The notes: generated from the sequence alone by a model not told the origin. A stretch of 64,000 nucleotides of DNA from Clostridia bacterium (GCA_900751885.1 CAADTH010000018.1:1-64000), one strand, 5' to 3'; counted from the first letter of the stretch, positions 8,121-17,001 are shown. A program made the numbers and translations.

Positions 8121-9236
8121 CTAGTTGCCATACAGCCGTACCGGCTGTACCATATAAATATATTCTTCCCCATTGACCGGCTTGATAAAACAAGCGGAAA
8201 GCGGTGTGGAAAATTCCATCCGCACTTCCTCCTCCTCGCATGCGCGAAGCGCGTCTAAAAGATAGCGGTAGTTAAAGCCAATCTCCAATCCTTCCCCATG
8301 CACGTCCACCGGGATGATATCATGGATGCGTCCCATACTGGTCATGCAATTGATTTCAACCTGCTGTGTACCAATCGTCAGTCGAACCGGACTTTTCGAT
8401 GAATCCTCATTCACCAAAAGCGCAGTACGCTCCATACTCTCACACATTGCCTTGGTATCGGCAATGACAACCGTCGTATTGGATGCAGAGATAATCGGCG
8501 CATAATTGACGAACTCGCCATCCAAAAGCCGTGTTGTCACCTTGAATTCTCCAAAATCAAACAGAATATGCCGCTCGGATACAGAAATAACAACCGGCTC
8601 ATCCTCATCCTTTAACAGCTTCAAAAGCTCCCTTAAGGTACTTCCCGGAATGACAAATTTGCATGTCTGCCCAGAGGATTCAATATGTTCCTTTCGAAGT
8701 GCCAGACGGTAGCCGTCAATGGACACCACACTGATGTTATCGTCGTTGATTTCAAATAGAGACCCTGTGAGAACCGGCCGCATCTCATCGGATGCCACCG
8801 CAAAGATAGTTTGGCGAATCATTCTCTTGAGAACAACCTGGCTCATTGAAAAGGAAAACTCGCTGGAAAGCTCAGGCGCCGATGGGAATTCGCCTGCATC
8901 GAGCGCTAAAATGTTGAATTCACTTCTGCCGCTTGAGAGCTTTGTTACATTGTTTTCCTCATTGACCTCCACGGTAAGCTCTCCGTCAGGGAGTCTACGG
9001 ACGATTTCACCGAACATCCTTGATGCAAGCACAATACTTCCACCCTCTGGGATATTGCATTCTGACTGATACTCAATGCACAATTCCAGATTGTTTCCTG
9101 TAAAGATAATCGATCCATTTGCAGTGGCATCGATTTTAATTCCCTCCAAAATTGGCAGAGTGGATTTTGCAGGCACTGCTTTTTGAACTGTATTAATCAT
9201 TTTTAAAAGCTCTGTTTTGTCACAGATAAATTTCAT
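8121..9236 (-). CDS. dnaN: DNA polymerase III beta subunit (sliding clamp)
   Basis: 371-residue ring-forming clamp that tethers DNA polymerase III. It starts MKFICDKTELLKMINTVQKA, shows LPILEGIKI near residue 33 and ends in a typical MVQPVRLYGN tail. Length fits the family (365-380). ATG 9236 follows GGAGGAAC. It is downstream of dnaA in the same direction, as in most bacteria, with a 293-bp spacer that carries DnaA boxes. An MBL hydrolase gene follows after 20 bp instead of recF or the S4-domain gene. Confidence 0.98.
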   Translation of the reverse strand: MKFICDKTELLKMINTVQKAVPAKSTLPILEGIKIDATANGSIIFTGNNLELCIEYQSECNIPEGGSIVLASRMFGEIVRRLPDGELTVEVNEENNVTKLSSGRSEFNILALDAGEFPSAPELSSEFSFSMSQVVLKRMIRQTIFAVASDEMRPVLTGSLFEINDDNISVVSIDGYRLALRKEHIESSGQTCKFVIPGSTLRELLKLLKDEDEPVVISVSERHILFDFGEFKVTTRLLDGEFVNYAPIISASNTTVVIADTKAMCESMERTALLVNEDSSKSPVRLTIGTQQVEINCMTSMGRIHDIIPVDVHGEGLEIGFNYRYLLDALRACEEEEVRMEFSTPLSACFIKPVNGEEYIYMVQPVRLYGN

Positions 9237-9529
9237 GTTTGTTCCTCCTGTCATGTTGTTTCACGTTGTATGAAAATCGTACGTACGTACATACAATACG
9301 TTATTATTATAGTAGTCGTATATAGTAGGGGTGTGAAAAGTGTGGAAAAGTATCTGTACCGTCCGAAAATACAAAGAACTATTATCCAAGATCGGCGCGG
9401 GAAAAGATGGGGATAAGAAAAAGTTGTCCACGATTTGGAAAAACGCTATTCTTTTTCTTTGGTTATCCACAGGTTGTCCACACACCATCCACGGGGAAAT
9501 GCTGGATAACAAGCGGAAAAATCACAGCG
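9237..9529. promoter_or_regulatory. dnaA-dnaN spacer with DnaA boxes
   Basis: Non-coding. One perfect DnaA box TTATCCACA (9463-9471), two with one mismatch (TTGTCCACA 9474-9482; TGGGGATAA 9408-9416, reverse), and weaker ones at 9382-9390, 9424-9432 and 9501-9509. It may autoregulate dnaN or form part of the origin. An AT-rich stretch with many TA steps (9280-9330) lies next to dnaN. Confidence 0.6.
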
Positions 9530-10861
9530 TCAAACCGTCTGCAAATCCTGCTTAATCGCTTCCACCGCTGTTTTGATTTCTCCCTCTTTTTTCATCTCTG
9601 TGATAATTTTATCTACATTGTGCATGACTGTGGTGCGGTCACGTCCGCCGAAATCTCTTGCAATCATAACATAATTGGCATCCGTCAATTCCTTGCACAG
9701 ATACATCGCCACCTGGCGCGCTGTGGCAAGGGTTTTTGTCTTTCTCTTTCCAATCAGCTCATCCATTGTCAGATTGTAGTAAAGACAGACCTTTTCCTTG
9801 ATTTTTTTCGATGTAATTTTGATGATGCCATCCTCAGGCAAAATTGATTTCAGGGCATCCTTTGCAAGGTCCACGTCAATCGCCCGATGGGTAATTCCTG
9901 CAAAGGAGATGATTTTTAAAAGTGCTCCTTCAAGCTCTCTGATATTTGACTTGATGCGGTCTGCGATATATCCATACACATCCTGACTGATTGTTGCATT
10001 CTCACTTTCTGCTTTTTTCTTTAAAATAGCAATTCTCGTCTCGTAATCCGGCACGCTGATATCTGTTGTGATGCCGCACTCAAACCGTGTCCGGAGCCTT
10101 TCCTCCAGCGTCAAAAGTTCCTTTGGCTTTCTGTCGCTCGTCAGCACAATTTGTTTATTTTGATTATACAGTTCATTGAAGGTATGGAAAAACTCCTCCT
10201 GTGTGGATTCTTTTCCTTCCAAAAACTGAACGTCATCGATGAGCAGGACGTCCACCTCCCGATAACGCTGACGGAACTTGTCCATTGTTTTATTTTGAAG
10301 AGAATTGATGAGTTCATTTGTAAATTTTTCGCTCGATACATAGACAATCTTCATGTCAGGATGGTTTTTTAGAATGTAATTGCCGATTGCGTGCATGAGA
10401 TGCGTTTTCCCAAGTCCGGAGTTTCCATAGAGAAACAGAGGATTATACATTGTGCCGGGGGATTCCGCCGCCGCTACCGCCACTGCGTGCGCGTAGCGGT
10501 TGGAATTTCCAACGACAAATTTATCGAATGTATATTTTGGGTTGATATATGTATTGGTATGGACGACCTTTTCAGACTTTTCCTCTGGAGGTGCCTGCAG
10601 ACTCTCTGGATTTTGTGATACAATGGTTTCTAGAGTTACTACCTGATGCGTGACTTCTTTGAGGGAGTTTTCAATGAGGGGTTTATAGCGGTCCTCAATC
10701 ATTGTCTTGTTCACGTCATACGGGACAGCAATGGTAAATATGTTTTCTTGGCTCATGGATACCGGCACAATCACTTTAATCCATGTATTATATGCCACCT
10801 CAGACACGGTTTCCTCCCGAATATAGACAAGTGCTCTTTCCCATAGTTCGTTTACATCCAT
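9530..10861 (-). CDS. dnaA: Chromosomal replication initiator DnaA
   Basis: 443-residue AAA+ initiator that binds TTATCCACA boxes and opens the origin. Domain I is the N-terminal 80 residues, a short linker follows, then Walker A GNSGLGKT at 146-153, Walker B VLLIDDVQFL, the sensor region, and the C-terminal DNA-binding domain with the DnaA signature RDFGGRDRTTVMH. ATG 10861 follows AGGGGG. The upstream gap (10862-11102) is AT-rich and holds a TATAAT in the leftward direction plus a one-mismatch DnaA box (10972-10980). rpmH and rnpA, usual upstream neighbours, are absent. Confidence 0.99.
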   Translation of the reverse strand: MDVNELWERALVYIREETVSEVAYNTWIKVIVPVSMSQENIFTIAVPYDVNKTMIEDRYKPLIENSLKEVTHQVVTLETIVSQNPESLQAPPEEKSEKVVHTNTYINPKYTFDKFVVGNSNRYAHAVAVAAAESPGTMYNPLFLYGNSGLGKTHLMHAIGNYILKNHPDMKIVYVSSEKFTNELINSLQNKTMDKFRQRYREVDVLLIDDVQFLEGKESTQEEFFHTFNELYNQNKQIVLTSDRKPKELLTLEERLRTRFECGITTDISVPDYETRIAILKKKAESENATISQDVYGYIADRIKSNIRELEGALLKIISFAGITHRAIDVDLAKDALKSILPEDGIIKITSKKIKEKVCLYYNLTMDELIGKRKTKTLATARQVAMYLCKELTDANYVMIARDFGGRDRTTVMHNVDKIITEMKKEGEIKTAVEAIKQDLQTV

Positions 10862-11102
10862 AAATATCCCCCTTACAGTTTGGACGAAGCCGTTTGGTAT
10901 ATCCATTATAGCAAACTCATCCCGATTTTATACTGATATCTTATCATATACAATCTATTATACAACAAAACTTATCCAAAGGAAAGGAAAAACAAAAAAA
11001 TACCGGTGGCTTTTGAAAGAAAAAATTTAGAAAGTATTCAAGAATTCTGTCTGATTTTATGATAAAATAAGGAGTATATTTTATAGCATAAGAGGAATGA
11101 AT

Positions 11103-11714
11103 ATGAAAAGAGCAAAAAATAGACGGCAAAGGACAATTACAATTTTATTCTGTGCAGGACTTAGCATTTTGCTATTAGGAATGATTGCCTGTTCTCAGAT
11201 TTTAAAACAATCAGATTCAGAGAAAGTGGAAGGTCAAAATGAATTTCAGCTTTCCTATAATATTACACAAAGGAAACGAGATAAAAAGGATATCGAATAC
11301 ATTGTAATTCATGACACGAACAATAAGGATGCCGGCGCGGATGCAAAAAGTAATTATCATTATTTTAATACAGGGGACAGACGTTCGAGCGCGGATTATT
11401 TTGTGGACGAGAACGGTGTGCTTCAGGTCAATGATTTTTATCGTTATTATACGTGGCATTGCGGAGACGGAAGTGGAAAAAATAAGATCACCAATCAAAA
11501 CAGCATTGGAATTGAAATTTGTGTCAACAAGGATGGAAACTATAAAAAAGCAGTGGAGCATACAGTAGAATTAACAAAAGAGTTGATGCAGGAGCTTTCT
11601 ATTGACAAAGATCATGTCGTACGGCACTTTGACGCGAGTGGGAAGGAATGTCCGATGAGTATGAGTGATAAAGATTGGAAGAAATGGTCTGAATTTAAAA
11701 AGAAGCTCGGATAG
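11103..11714 (+). CDS. Membrane-anchored N-acetylmuramoyl-L-alanine amidase (Amidase_2/PGRP fold)
   Basis: 203 residues with one N-terminal hydrophobic segment (about 11-33) that is a signal anchor; the GMIAC at its end is a marginal lipobox. The extracellular part carries IVIHDT (first zinc His), HCGDG, and RHFDASGKECP (zinc His and Cys), the T7-lysozyme/PGRP amidase pattern that cleaves the bond between muramic acid and the stem peptide. ATG 11103 has GAGG at 7 bp; an ATG two codons earlier abuts the ribosome site. A TAAAAT-like -10 lies near 11062. Single gene, likely a housekeeping wall hydrolase, as no phage genes are near. Confidence 0.85.
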   Translation: MKRAKNRRQRTITILFCAGLSILLLGMIACSQILKQSDSEKVEGQNEFQLSYNITQRKRDKKDIEYIVIHDTNNKDAGADAKSNYHYFNTGDRRSSADYFVDENGVLQVNDFYRYYTWHCGDGSGKNKITNQNSIGIEICVNKDGNYKKAVEHTVELTKELMQELSIDKDHVVRHFDASGKECPMSMSDKDWKKWSEFKKKLG

Positions 11715-11756
11715 AATTTGCGCATAAAAACATACTGCTGGGAGATACTGATACAG

Positions 11757-11842
11757 AACGCATAATCCTGTGGCATGGCTGTAAAACGGCTGTTGCTTTG
11801 AAAGCTAAGAATATAAGATTATATTCTTAGCTGTTATGCGTT
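11757..11842. other. Structured non-coding element (nested inverted repeats)
   Basis: An outer 9-bp pair AACGCATAA (11757-11765) / TTATGCGTT (11834-11842) encloses a perfect 14-bp hairpin AGCTAAGAATATAA (11803-11816) / TTATATTCTTAGCT (11819-11832). It may be a small RNA, a transcription stop or a relic of a small repeat. No T-run directly follows. Unidentified. Confidence 0.45.
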
Positions 11843-11903
11843 TGTATGTTATTAAAACAACACACTTTTTCTATGTATAGATAGGGAAAATGGAGGAGAA
11901 GCG

Positions 11904-12293
11904 ATGAAACGTATCAAAGTAGCGGCAGTTTTTCTCTCGCTCGGTCTGATGCTTGCCGGATGCTCCACTACAGCGAATCATGAAAATACAACTGGTACCC
12001 CAAATCCGAACATGAAGACAAACTATGACGGAAATGTCCGTCAGGGTGCGGATGATATGGGGCAGGATATCAGAAATGGGGTAGATGACGCTGGAAATGC
12101 AGTCCAAAAGGGTGCAAACGATGTCGGTGACACAGTCAAGGACGGTGTACAGGATGTTGGAGAGGGCGCAAAGGATTTGGCAGACGATGTCGGCAAGGGC
12201 ATCGGTGATATCGGCAATACGGTAAAAAAAGGCGTAGAGGATGTCGGAGAGGGCGTCAAGAACGTCGGAGACGATGTGACAGGGCGAAAATAA
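11904..12293 (+). CDS. Lipoprotein with 11-residue amphipathic repeats
   Basis: 129 residues with a lipoprotein signal peptide and lipobox LAGC (Cys20). After a short linker, residues 45-125 are a chain of 11-residue units of the form V-G-x-x-V-K-x-G-V-x-D (for example VGDTVKDGVQD, VGEGAKDLADD, VKKGVEDVGEG). Such undecads form amphipathic helices in LEA proteins and apolipoproteins, so membrane-surface or desiccation-protection roles are conceivable, but no function is established. The ribosome site is GGAGGAG. It is a single gene ended by a strong terminator. Confidence 0.85.
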   Translation: MKRIKVAAVFLSLGLMLAGCSTTANHENTTGTPNPNMKTNYDGNVRQGADDMGQDIRNGVDDAGNAVQKGANDVGDTVKDGVQDVGEGAKDLADDVGKGIGDIGNTVKKGVEDVGEGVKNVGDDVTGRK

Positions 12294-12294
12294 T

Positions 12295-12323
12295 AAAAAG
12301 TGACCTTATGGTCACTTTTTTTA
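12295..12323. terminator. Bidirectional terminator
   Basis: Stem AAAAAGTGACC / GGTCACTTTTT with a 4-nt loop, between the repeat lipoprotein and the convergent DUF3795 gene. Confidence 0.85.
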
Positions 12324-12596
12324 TTTATGCATAGGAGGGTTTTCTCCCGCCCAAATTTTGCACTGTTTGATTTTTTCAGAAGAATCAAAGCCTTCTTCCT
12401 TTCCCATATTCGAAAGCATATCACAAGGAAAATCCGGACATAGACCGCAGTGGTCGAAGTCTCGCTTTTCACAGCATGTTTTCACTAGGCATTCACCGCC
12501 CCAAAACGGATGTTCCATACAGGTGCACCCCTTGCATGCGACTTTTTCTTTTCTCTCACACACAGAGCAGCGAACGCCGCATCTTGATTCATACAT
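12321..12596 (-). CDS. Cysteine-rich DUF3795-type protein
   Basis: 91 residues with about a dozen cysteines arranged as CGVRCSVC, CKGCTC, CLVKTCC, HCGLC and FPC, the pattern of DUF3795 proteins that are presumed to bind zinc or an iron-sulfur centre. Function unknown. ATG 12596 lies inside the end of the dnaI-like gene (8-bp overlap), so the two are translationally coupled and share a promoter. Confidence 0.8.
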   Translation of the reverse strand: MYESRCGVRCSVCERKEKVACKGCTCMEHPFWGGECLVKTCCEKRDFDHCGLCPDFPCDMLSNMGKEEGFDSSEKIKQCKIWAGENPPMHK

Positions 12597-13614
12597 AAGG
12601 ATTTTCCTTTCTCAATACTGTCTCCTCCTGCATTTTTAATACGCGGATATCTGTTCCTAAGAATTTTAACGGGTGAAAATATTCATAAAGGCGGGATACC
12701 AGCCGCGTGCTATAAGCACGCTCCAGCTCTTGAATACTGTAGTTTGTGCTGATGACCATTTTTTTTCCGCTTAATGTCCTGCCATTAAACAAATCAAATA
12801 AAAATGGCAAAGTCGTCTTGTTTTGCTGTTCTGTGCCTAGGTCATCTAGAATGAGAAGGTCAGCCTCATAGAGCTGGTCGAGATATTGCTTTGCCTCATC
12901 GGGATTACTGCGTCCAAACTTATAATCCTCATAGATGGAAAAAAGACGTGTGGCACGGGTGTAAATCACTGTTTTACCCTGATCGATCAAAGACTTTGTG
13001 ATACAGCTTGATAAAAATGTTTTTCCGAGACCAGAATTTCCATAAAACAAAAGACTTTTTGGATAGGTATCGAATGTCGATGAAAATTCCTTACAAATGC
13101 CGTAGATGGTTTTGATGCGCTGGTATGCCGAGGTGTTTTCAGACGGAATATGCTCTTTGGAGTAATAGGAAAAATTAAAGGTATCAAAGTTTTGATTTTT
13201 CAGAATTTCTCCGATATTCGACTGTGCATACGCGGCATTTAGGAGCTTTTGCTCAAAGCAGGTACATTTTTTATTTTTGATATACCCAGTATCCTGGCAT
13301 AGGGGACAGGTATAGTGAAGCGTCATATCCTCCTTTGGAATATCGGCTTGCTGTAGCAGTATATTTTTTTCTCTCTCCAATAAGGAAAGCTGTGTTCGGA
13401 ATTGATGATTATAGGTAGAGGCATGTTCAGGGTCATTGATAATTTTTTTTGTGTTTTCTATACCAAGCCGGGCGATTTCCTTGTCAATTTCATACGCGCG
13501 CGGCAGTTTTTGATAGATGGCTTCCTTGCGTTTTTCCAACAGTTGCTTTTGGCGAGCACGTTCTTTATCATATTCTGACAAGATTTTTTGAACGACCTGT
13601 AAATCGTATGCCAT
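12589..13614 (-). CDS. DnaI/DnaC-type replicative helicase loader ATPase
   Basis: 341-residue AAA+ ATPase expected to load the DnaB-type helicase. The N-terminal half is a long charged helix (1-60) and a zinc-binding segment with Cys103, Cys106, Cys117 and Cys119 (CPLC, CTC); the ATPase follows with Walker A GNSGLGKT at 192-199 and Walker B LLILDDLG. ATG 13614 follows GAAGGAGA. In many Clostridia this gene sits beside a DnaD-like gene; here that partner is at 53.3 kb. It has its own promoter 30 bp upstream and is coupled to a DUF3795 gene. Confidence 0.9.
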   Translation of the reverse strand: MAYDLQVVQKILSEYDKERARQKQLLEKRKEAIYQKLPRAYEIDKEIARLGIENTKKIINDPEHASTYNHQFRTQLSLLEREKNILLQQADIPKEDMTLHYTCPLCQDTGYIKNKKCTCFEQKLLNAAYAQSNIGEILKNQNFDTFNFSYYSKEHIPSENTSAYQRIKTIYGICKEFSSTFDTYPKSLLFYGNSGLGKTFLSSCITKSLIDQGKTVIYTRATRLFSIYEDYKFGRSNPDEAKQYLDQLYEADLLILDDLGTEQQNKTTLPFLFDLFNGRTLSGKKMVISTNYSIQELERAYSTRLVSRLYEYFHPLKFLGTDIRVLKMQEETVLRKENPYV

Positions 13615-13645
13615 AGGAGATTCTCCTTCGTTTGTATTTCATTTG

Positions 13646-13674
13646 ATTTTACCATAAACAAACAGGAAAAACAA
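13646..13674 (-). promoter_or_regulatory. Sigma-A promoter of the helicase loader gene
   Basis: Leftward: TTGTTT (13669-13674), 17-bp spacer, TAAAAT (13646-13651). Confidence 0.65.
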
Positions 13675-13771
13675 GGTTATAAAAAAGATGGAACAAAAAA
13701 CACAGGACGCTGGTCTAAAAGATATAAGGCAAAAAAATAAAAAAAGCCTGAATGATAAAAGGAGGAAAACA

Positions 13772-14929
13772 ATGAAAAAGAAATTCGTATCAGTTGCATT
13801 GATGGTGGCAATGCTCGCAGTGCCTGCATCGGCGCTTGCAGAAAAAGCAGATATCATTCCAATCAGCGCAGGGGTAGGGGATACTGTAGTACCACAGGAG
13901 AGTGAAGCAAAGTTTGGGAAAACCAGTGAATTGACGGTTCAAAACGTCGTAAAGGGTGACGATTACATAACCATCGAGACAATCAACGAAGCGGTGGAAT
14001 CAGAAAATCAGATGGAAAAGCAAGTCAATCTGATGATGTTCGATAAAAAAGAAGGTGTTTTTGACAACACTGGAAAGACAGTGAATGTCAATTCTATCAA
14101 AAAGGGCGACAAGGTTGTTGCATACTTAAATTATAGAACACCGATGACGATGCAGCTTCCTGTCACATACCGTCCAACAGCGGTTATTGTACAGACAGAA
14201 GAGATTGGGTTTGTCGATGTGGATGTGTATAATAAGGAGCTTGTAAACTCTGCAAATACACTGAAGCTGAACCTTTCTAAGGATACAAAAATTGTAGACG
14301 AGGATGGGAAAAAGGAAGATGAAATCGAAGCAGGGGATATCCTTGCAGTATTTTATACCGTGTCCACAAGGAGTATTCCAGCTCAGACAACACCGGAAAA
14401 GGTCGTTGTATTAGGCGATTATGATCTCGACTATGACAAGGATGACGATGATGATAAGGATGATGATGATGACAATAAGAATCCTGATATCGACATCAAC
14501 AAGCCAGCTACACCGGGGGATCCAAATGATGACGCAATCATGGTAGACCCTGACGGTCAGCAGCAAACAGCTGGTGAAATCAACACGATTGTTGCAAATG
14601 GAACAGAGATTAAGTTCGATGCTGTGACAGTAAACGGCACACACATGGTTCCGGTTCGCGCTGTGGCAGAGGCGCTTGACCTGGAAGTGGGCTGGGACAG
14701 CAAGGATAATTCCGTTACAATCGGTACGGTTCAGATGGGTGTACACTTTAAGCTCGGCAGCGATGCATATCAGAAAGCAAAAATGGCTCCGATTTCCCTC
14801 GGACAGGCACCGGTCAGCGTTACCTTTGGTGACAATGGCGTGACGTATGTTCCTGCATCTTTCTTTACAGATGTTGTAGAAGGCGAAGCTGTACAAAATG
14901 GCGCAACATTGACCATTACCCTCCAATAA
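13772..14929 (+). CDS. Secreted protein with C-terminal copper amine oxidase N-like (stalk) domain
   Basis: 385 residues with a signal peptide ending around ASALA (20-24). An N-terminal region of beta-rich sequence (to about 215) is followed by an Asp-rich linker (about 216-250, runs of D, K and N) that may bind calcium, then a C-terminal stalk domain (VTVNGTHMVPVRAVAEAL, VGWDSKDNSVTI) as found in the PF07833 family. Despite the family name there is no oxidase. Probably exported and wall-associated; binding target unknown. ATG 13772 follows AGGAGGAAAAC. Confidence 0.8.
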   Translation: MKKKFVSVALMVAMLAVPASALAEKADIIPISAGVGDTVVPQESEAKFGKTSELTVQNVVKGDDYITIETINEAVESENQMEKQVNLMMFDKKEGVFDNTGKTVNVNSIKKGDKVVAYLNYRTPMTMQLPVTYRPTAVIVQTEEIGFVDVDVYNKELVNSANTLKLNLSKDTKIVDEDGKKEDEIEAGDILAVFYTVSTRSIPAQTTPEKVVVLGDYDLDYDKDDDDDKDDDDDNKNPDIDINKPATPGDPNDDAIMVDPDGQQQTAGEINTIVANGTEIKFDAVTVNGTHMVPVRAVAEALDLEVGWDSKDNSVTIGTVQMGVHFKLGSDAYQKAKMAPISLGQAPVSVTFGDNGVTYVPASFFTDVVEGEAVQNGATLTITLQ

Positions 14930-14980
14930 AAAAATCTCATAAAATGGGTAACGAGTAAGCACGATTACCTACATAAATAA

Positions 14981-15010
14981 AAAAAAGAGACGCATCAGCG
15001 TCTCTTTTTT
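14981..15010. terminator. Bidirectional terminator
   Basis: Stem AAAAAAGAGACGC / GCGTCTCTTTTTT with a 4-nt loop, between the stalk protein and the convergent Nif3-like gene. Confidence 0.9.
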
Positions 15011-15018
15011 AGTTCGAA

Positions 15019-15798
15019 TTACACAAGTGTAAAAATATCTGTTTGACAGCTTTTTTTTACCACGAGACCTGTATCCTTTAGAAGAGAAGAAAATAAGTCA
15101 AGCACGGCAATTTCAGTCGGATAATGTCCGGCGTCGATGATGCAAAGTCCGCGCGCAGCGGCATCGAGCGCAGTGTGGTATTTGATGTCGCCTGTAATTA
15201 GGACATCTGCACCCTTGCCGATTGCAAAATCAATATAATCCTCACCGCTTCCGTTGACCAGTGCAATTTTCTGCACCTTTTGATCCAAGCTTCCGCAGAC
15301 GCGCACAAAATTCGTTCCAAGAACCTGTTTTGTATATGCACACAGAGAGGAAAGTGTTAGAAGCGAAGAATCTGTGAGTCTTCCGATTCTTCCGATTCCG
15401 CCACCGTGTAAATACGGCTCAAGGATTTCGACATCAGATAAGGGAAACAGGGAGGCGAAATAGGAGTTTAAGCCATGCTCTGCCGCATCGAAATTGGTGT
15501 GTGCACTGTAAAGCGGTATATGATGTTCAATCAGCAATGATACAAGTTGCGCATCAATGCTATCATCCGGCGTCAATCGTCTAATTGGTCGGAATAAAAT
15601 GGGATGATGCGTAATCATCATGTCCGCACCTTCCTTGATTGCTTCTTTCACTGTGTCAGGCGTCGCATCGAGCGCGAGAAAAACGGTGCGAACCTCCGCA
15701 TTTCTGTCGCCGCACAGCAGTCCAACATTGTCCCAATCACAGGCAAGCGAAGTGGGACACACATCCTCAATGCGCTCTATAATTTCTGCTGCTTTCAT
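15019..15798 (-). CDS. Nif3-like dinuclear metal centre protein
   Basis: 259-residue member of the Nif3/YqfO (NIF3-like, DUF34) family, proteins with a two-metal site and no settled reaction. The metal motifs are MMITHHPILF, YSAHTNFDAAEHGLN, and the C-terminal DAGHYPTE. ATG 15798 is chosen because AGGAGG lies 7 bp upstream; a second ATG at 15804 overlaps the trmK stop as ATGA but abuts the ribosome site. It is coupled to trmK, the same pairing seen in many Firmicutes. Confidence 0.92.
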   Translation of the reverse strand: MKAAEIIERIEDVCPTSLACDWDNVGLLCGDRNAEVRTVFLALDATPDTVKEAIKEGADMMITHHPILFRPIRRLTPDDSIDAQLVSLLIEHHIPLYSAHTNFDAAEHGLNSYFASLFPLSDVEILEPYLHGGGIGRIGRLTDSSLLTLSSLCAYTKQVLGTNFVRVCGSLDQKVQKIALVNGSGEDYIDFAIGKGADVLITGDIKYHTALDAAARGLCIIDAGHYPTEIAVLDLFSSLLKDTGLVVKKSCQTDIFTLV

Positions 15799-15800
15799 TC

Positions 15801-16472
15801 TCATTCCTCCTGTAATTGTTCTAATTCATCCAACAAAGTACGATATTTTTCAATCTGTTCGGTGTCTTTCATTTTCGCGCGCGTTAGACCTTTAAGAATT
15901 TTCGTAAATTCGCGCCGTTTTTTTGCCTTTAGGTGGGGGAAGTAGGGATGGGATTGGAGAGATTTCGGAAGATGGTAGAAAATTTCCTCGTGTGCCTGGG
16001 AATGTCCAGTTTCAACCGTCATGAGATTATACACCTTGAACCCTTCCAGCGCCAAATCCTCCTCTATGATTCGAAATCCATTTTTCTCGAGCATTTTCCG
16101 AAGCTCATACTGTGCGTTCATTGGCTGAAGGATAAGACGGCGCGCGCTGTGTGCCTTGTCTAAGTCCTTTCTTATAATGCTGGATATAAGCTCCCCACCC
16201 ATACCTGCGATTAAAATGGTTTCTACCTCTCCTTTGTGAAGAGGAGTGAGCCCTCCGCCGAGCCGAACGCAGATTCGGTCTGAGAGTCCATACTTTTCGA
16301 TATTCCGTTTTGCAATCTTGATGGGTCCCGGGTTGATATCTGTTGCAATAGCAGATTCGATTTTGCCCATCTGGACTAAGCGAATGGGGATATAAGCATG
16401 ATCGGTGCCGATATCCGCAAGAGTAGGTGTGGATATCTTTGACAAAATGGCATGCAGGCGTGGAGTTATCAA
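15801..16472 (-). CDS. trmK: tRNA (adenine-22-N1)-methyltransferase TrmK
   Basis: 223-residue SAM-dependent enzyme that methylates A22 in the D-loop of some tRNAs. SAM motif I appears as LADIGTDHAYIPI near residue 18, followed by AIATDINPGPIKIA, then IAGMGGELI and LILQPMNA. A C-terminal coiled helix ends the protein. TTG 16472 is the start, with GAGGGTG upstream; no ATG fits. It precedes the Nif3-like gene and lies directly next to the DnaA-box-rich region. Confidence 0.92.
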   Translation of the reverse strand: MITPRLHAILSKISTPTLADIGTDHAYIPIRLVQMGKIESAIATDINPGPIKIAKRNIEKYGLSDRICVRLGGGLTPLHKGEVETILIAGMGGELISSIIRKDLDKAHSARRLILQPMNAQYELRKMLEKNGFRIIEEDLALEGFKVYNLMTVETGHSQAHEEIFYHLPKSLQSHPYFPHLKAKKRREFTKILKGLTRAKMKDTEQIEKYRTLLDELEQLQEE

Positions 16473-16977
16473 TCAAATCACCCTCTTTTACTGTATTATT
16501 TTACTCAATTTCCAAAAATTTAATTATAAATTTTTTAAGTTACCCACTTATCCATGATTTTATACACAGGTGTGGATAACTTTTCTCCACCTTGTCCTCA
16601 CTCTGAAATGGCGTAATTTCAAGCAAGAAAAATGGTTTTCCAAGAAATTTTGAAGGTATTCACACACCTTGTGCAAAAAATGGGGTATTATTTGTAAAAT
16701 GATGTAATAATACTATGTAAACTTTGCCAAAATCGCGTGGTTGTCCAATATGAGTGATATGTGGATAACTTTTAAAGAGTGGATAAAGGTGTGGATAATG
16801 TGGATAACTCAAAAAAAGGTGGTTTCAAATTCCATATTTTCGCGTGGATAACTGTTATCCAATGGGTGTGTACAAGTTTTACAATTCGGTTACAGGTTTA
16901 CATAAAGTATGTTTACAAATCGTTACCTGTGGTAAAACAAAATGCATTCATTCATGCTTTATAGCCGGATTCATATG
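16473..16977. other. Candidate replication origin: non-coding DnaA-box cluster
   Basis: About 500 bp without a credible gene. Perfect DnaA boxes, all in the TGTGGATAA orientation, lie at 16571-16579, 16760-16768, 16790-16798 and 16799-16807. One-mismatch boxes lie at 16560-16568, 16778-16786 and 16843-16851; weaker ones at 16548-16556, 16741-16749 and 16855-16863. A very AT-rich stretch at 16484-16540 could be the unwinding element. The four boxes between 16760 and 16807 are closely packed. Placement next to trmK and serS, with parAB nearby, supports an origin role; this remains inference. Confidence 0.6.
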
Positions 16978-17001
16978 AAAAAGGCGCGCCTTTTGCGCGC
17001 C
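16978..17001 (-). terminator. Terminator after serS
   Basis: Leftward: stem GGCGCGC / GCGCGCC with a 5-nt loop and a TTTTT tail. It shields the DnaA-box region from serS transcription. Confidence 0.85.

Noticed and set aside
9252..9268. TGTTTCACGTTG near dnaN as a fifth parS site
   Set aside because: Only the left half matches; the right half lacks GAAACA.
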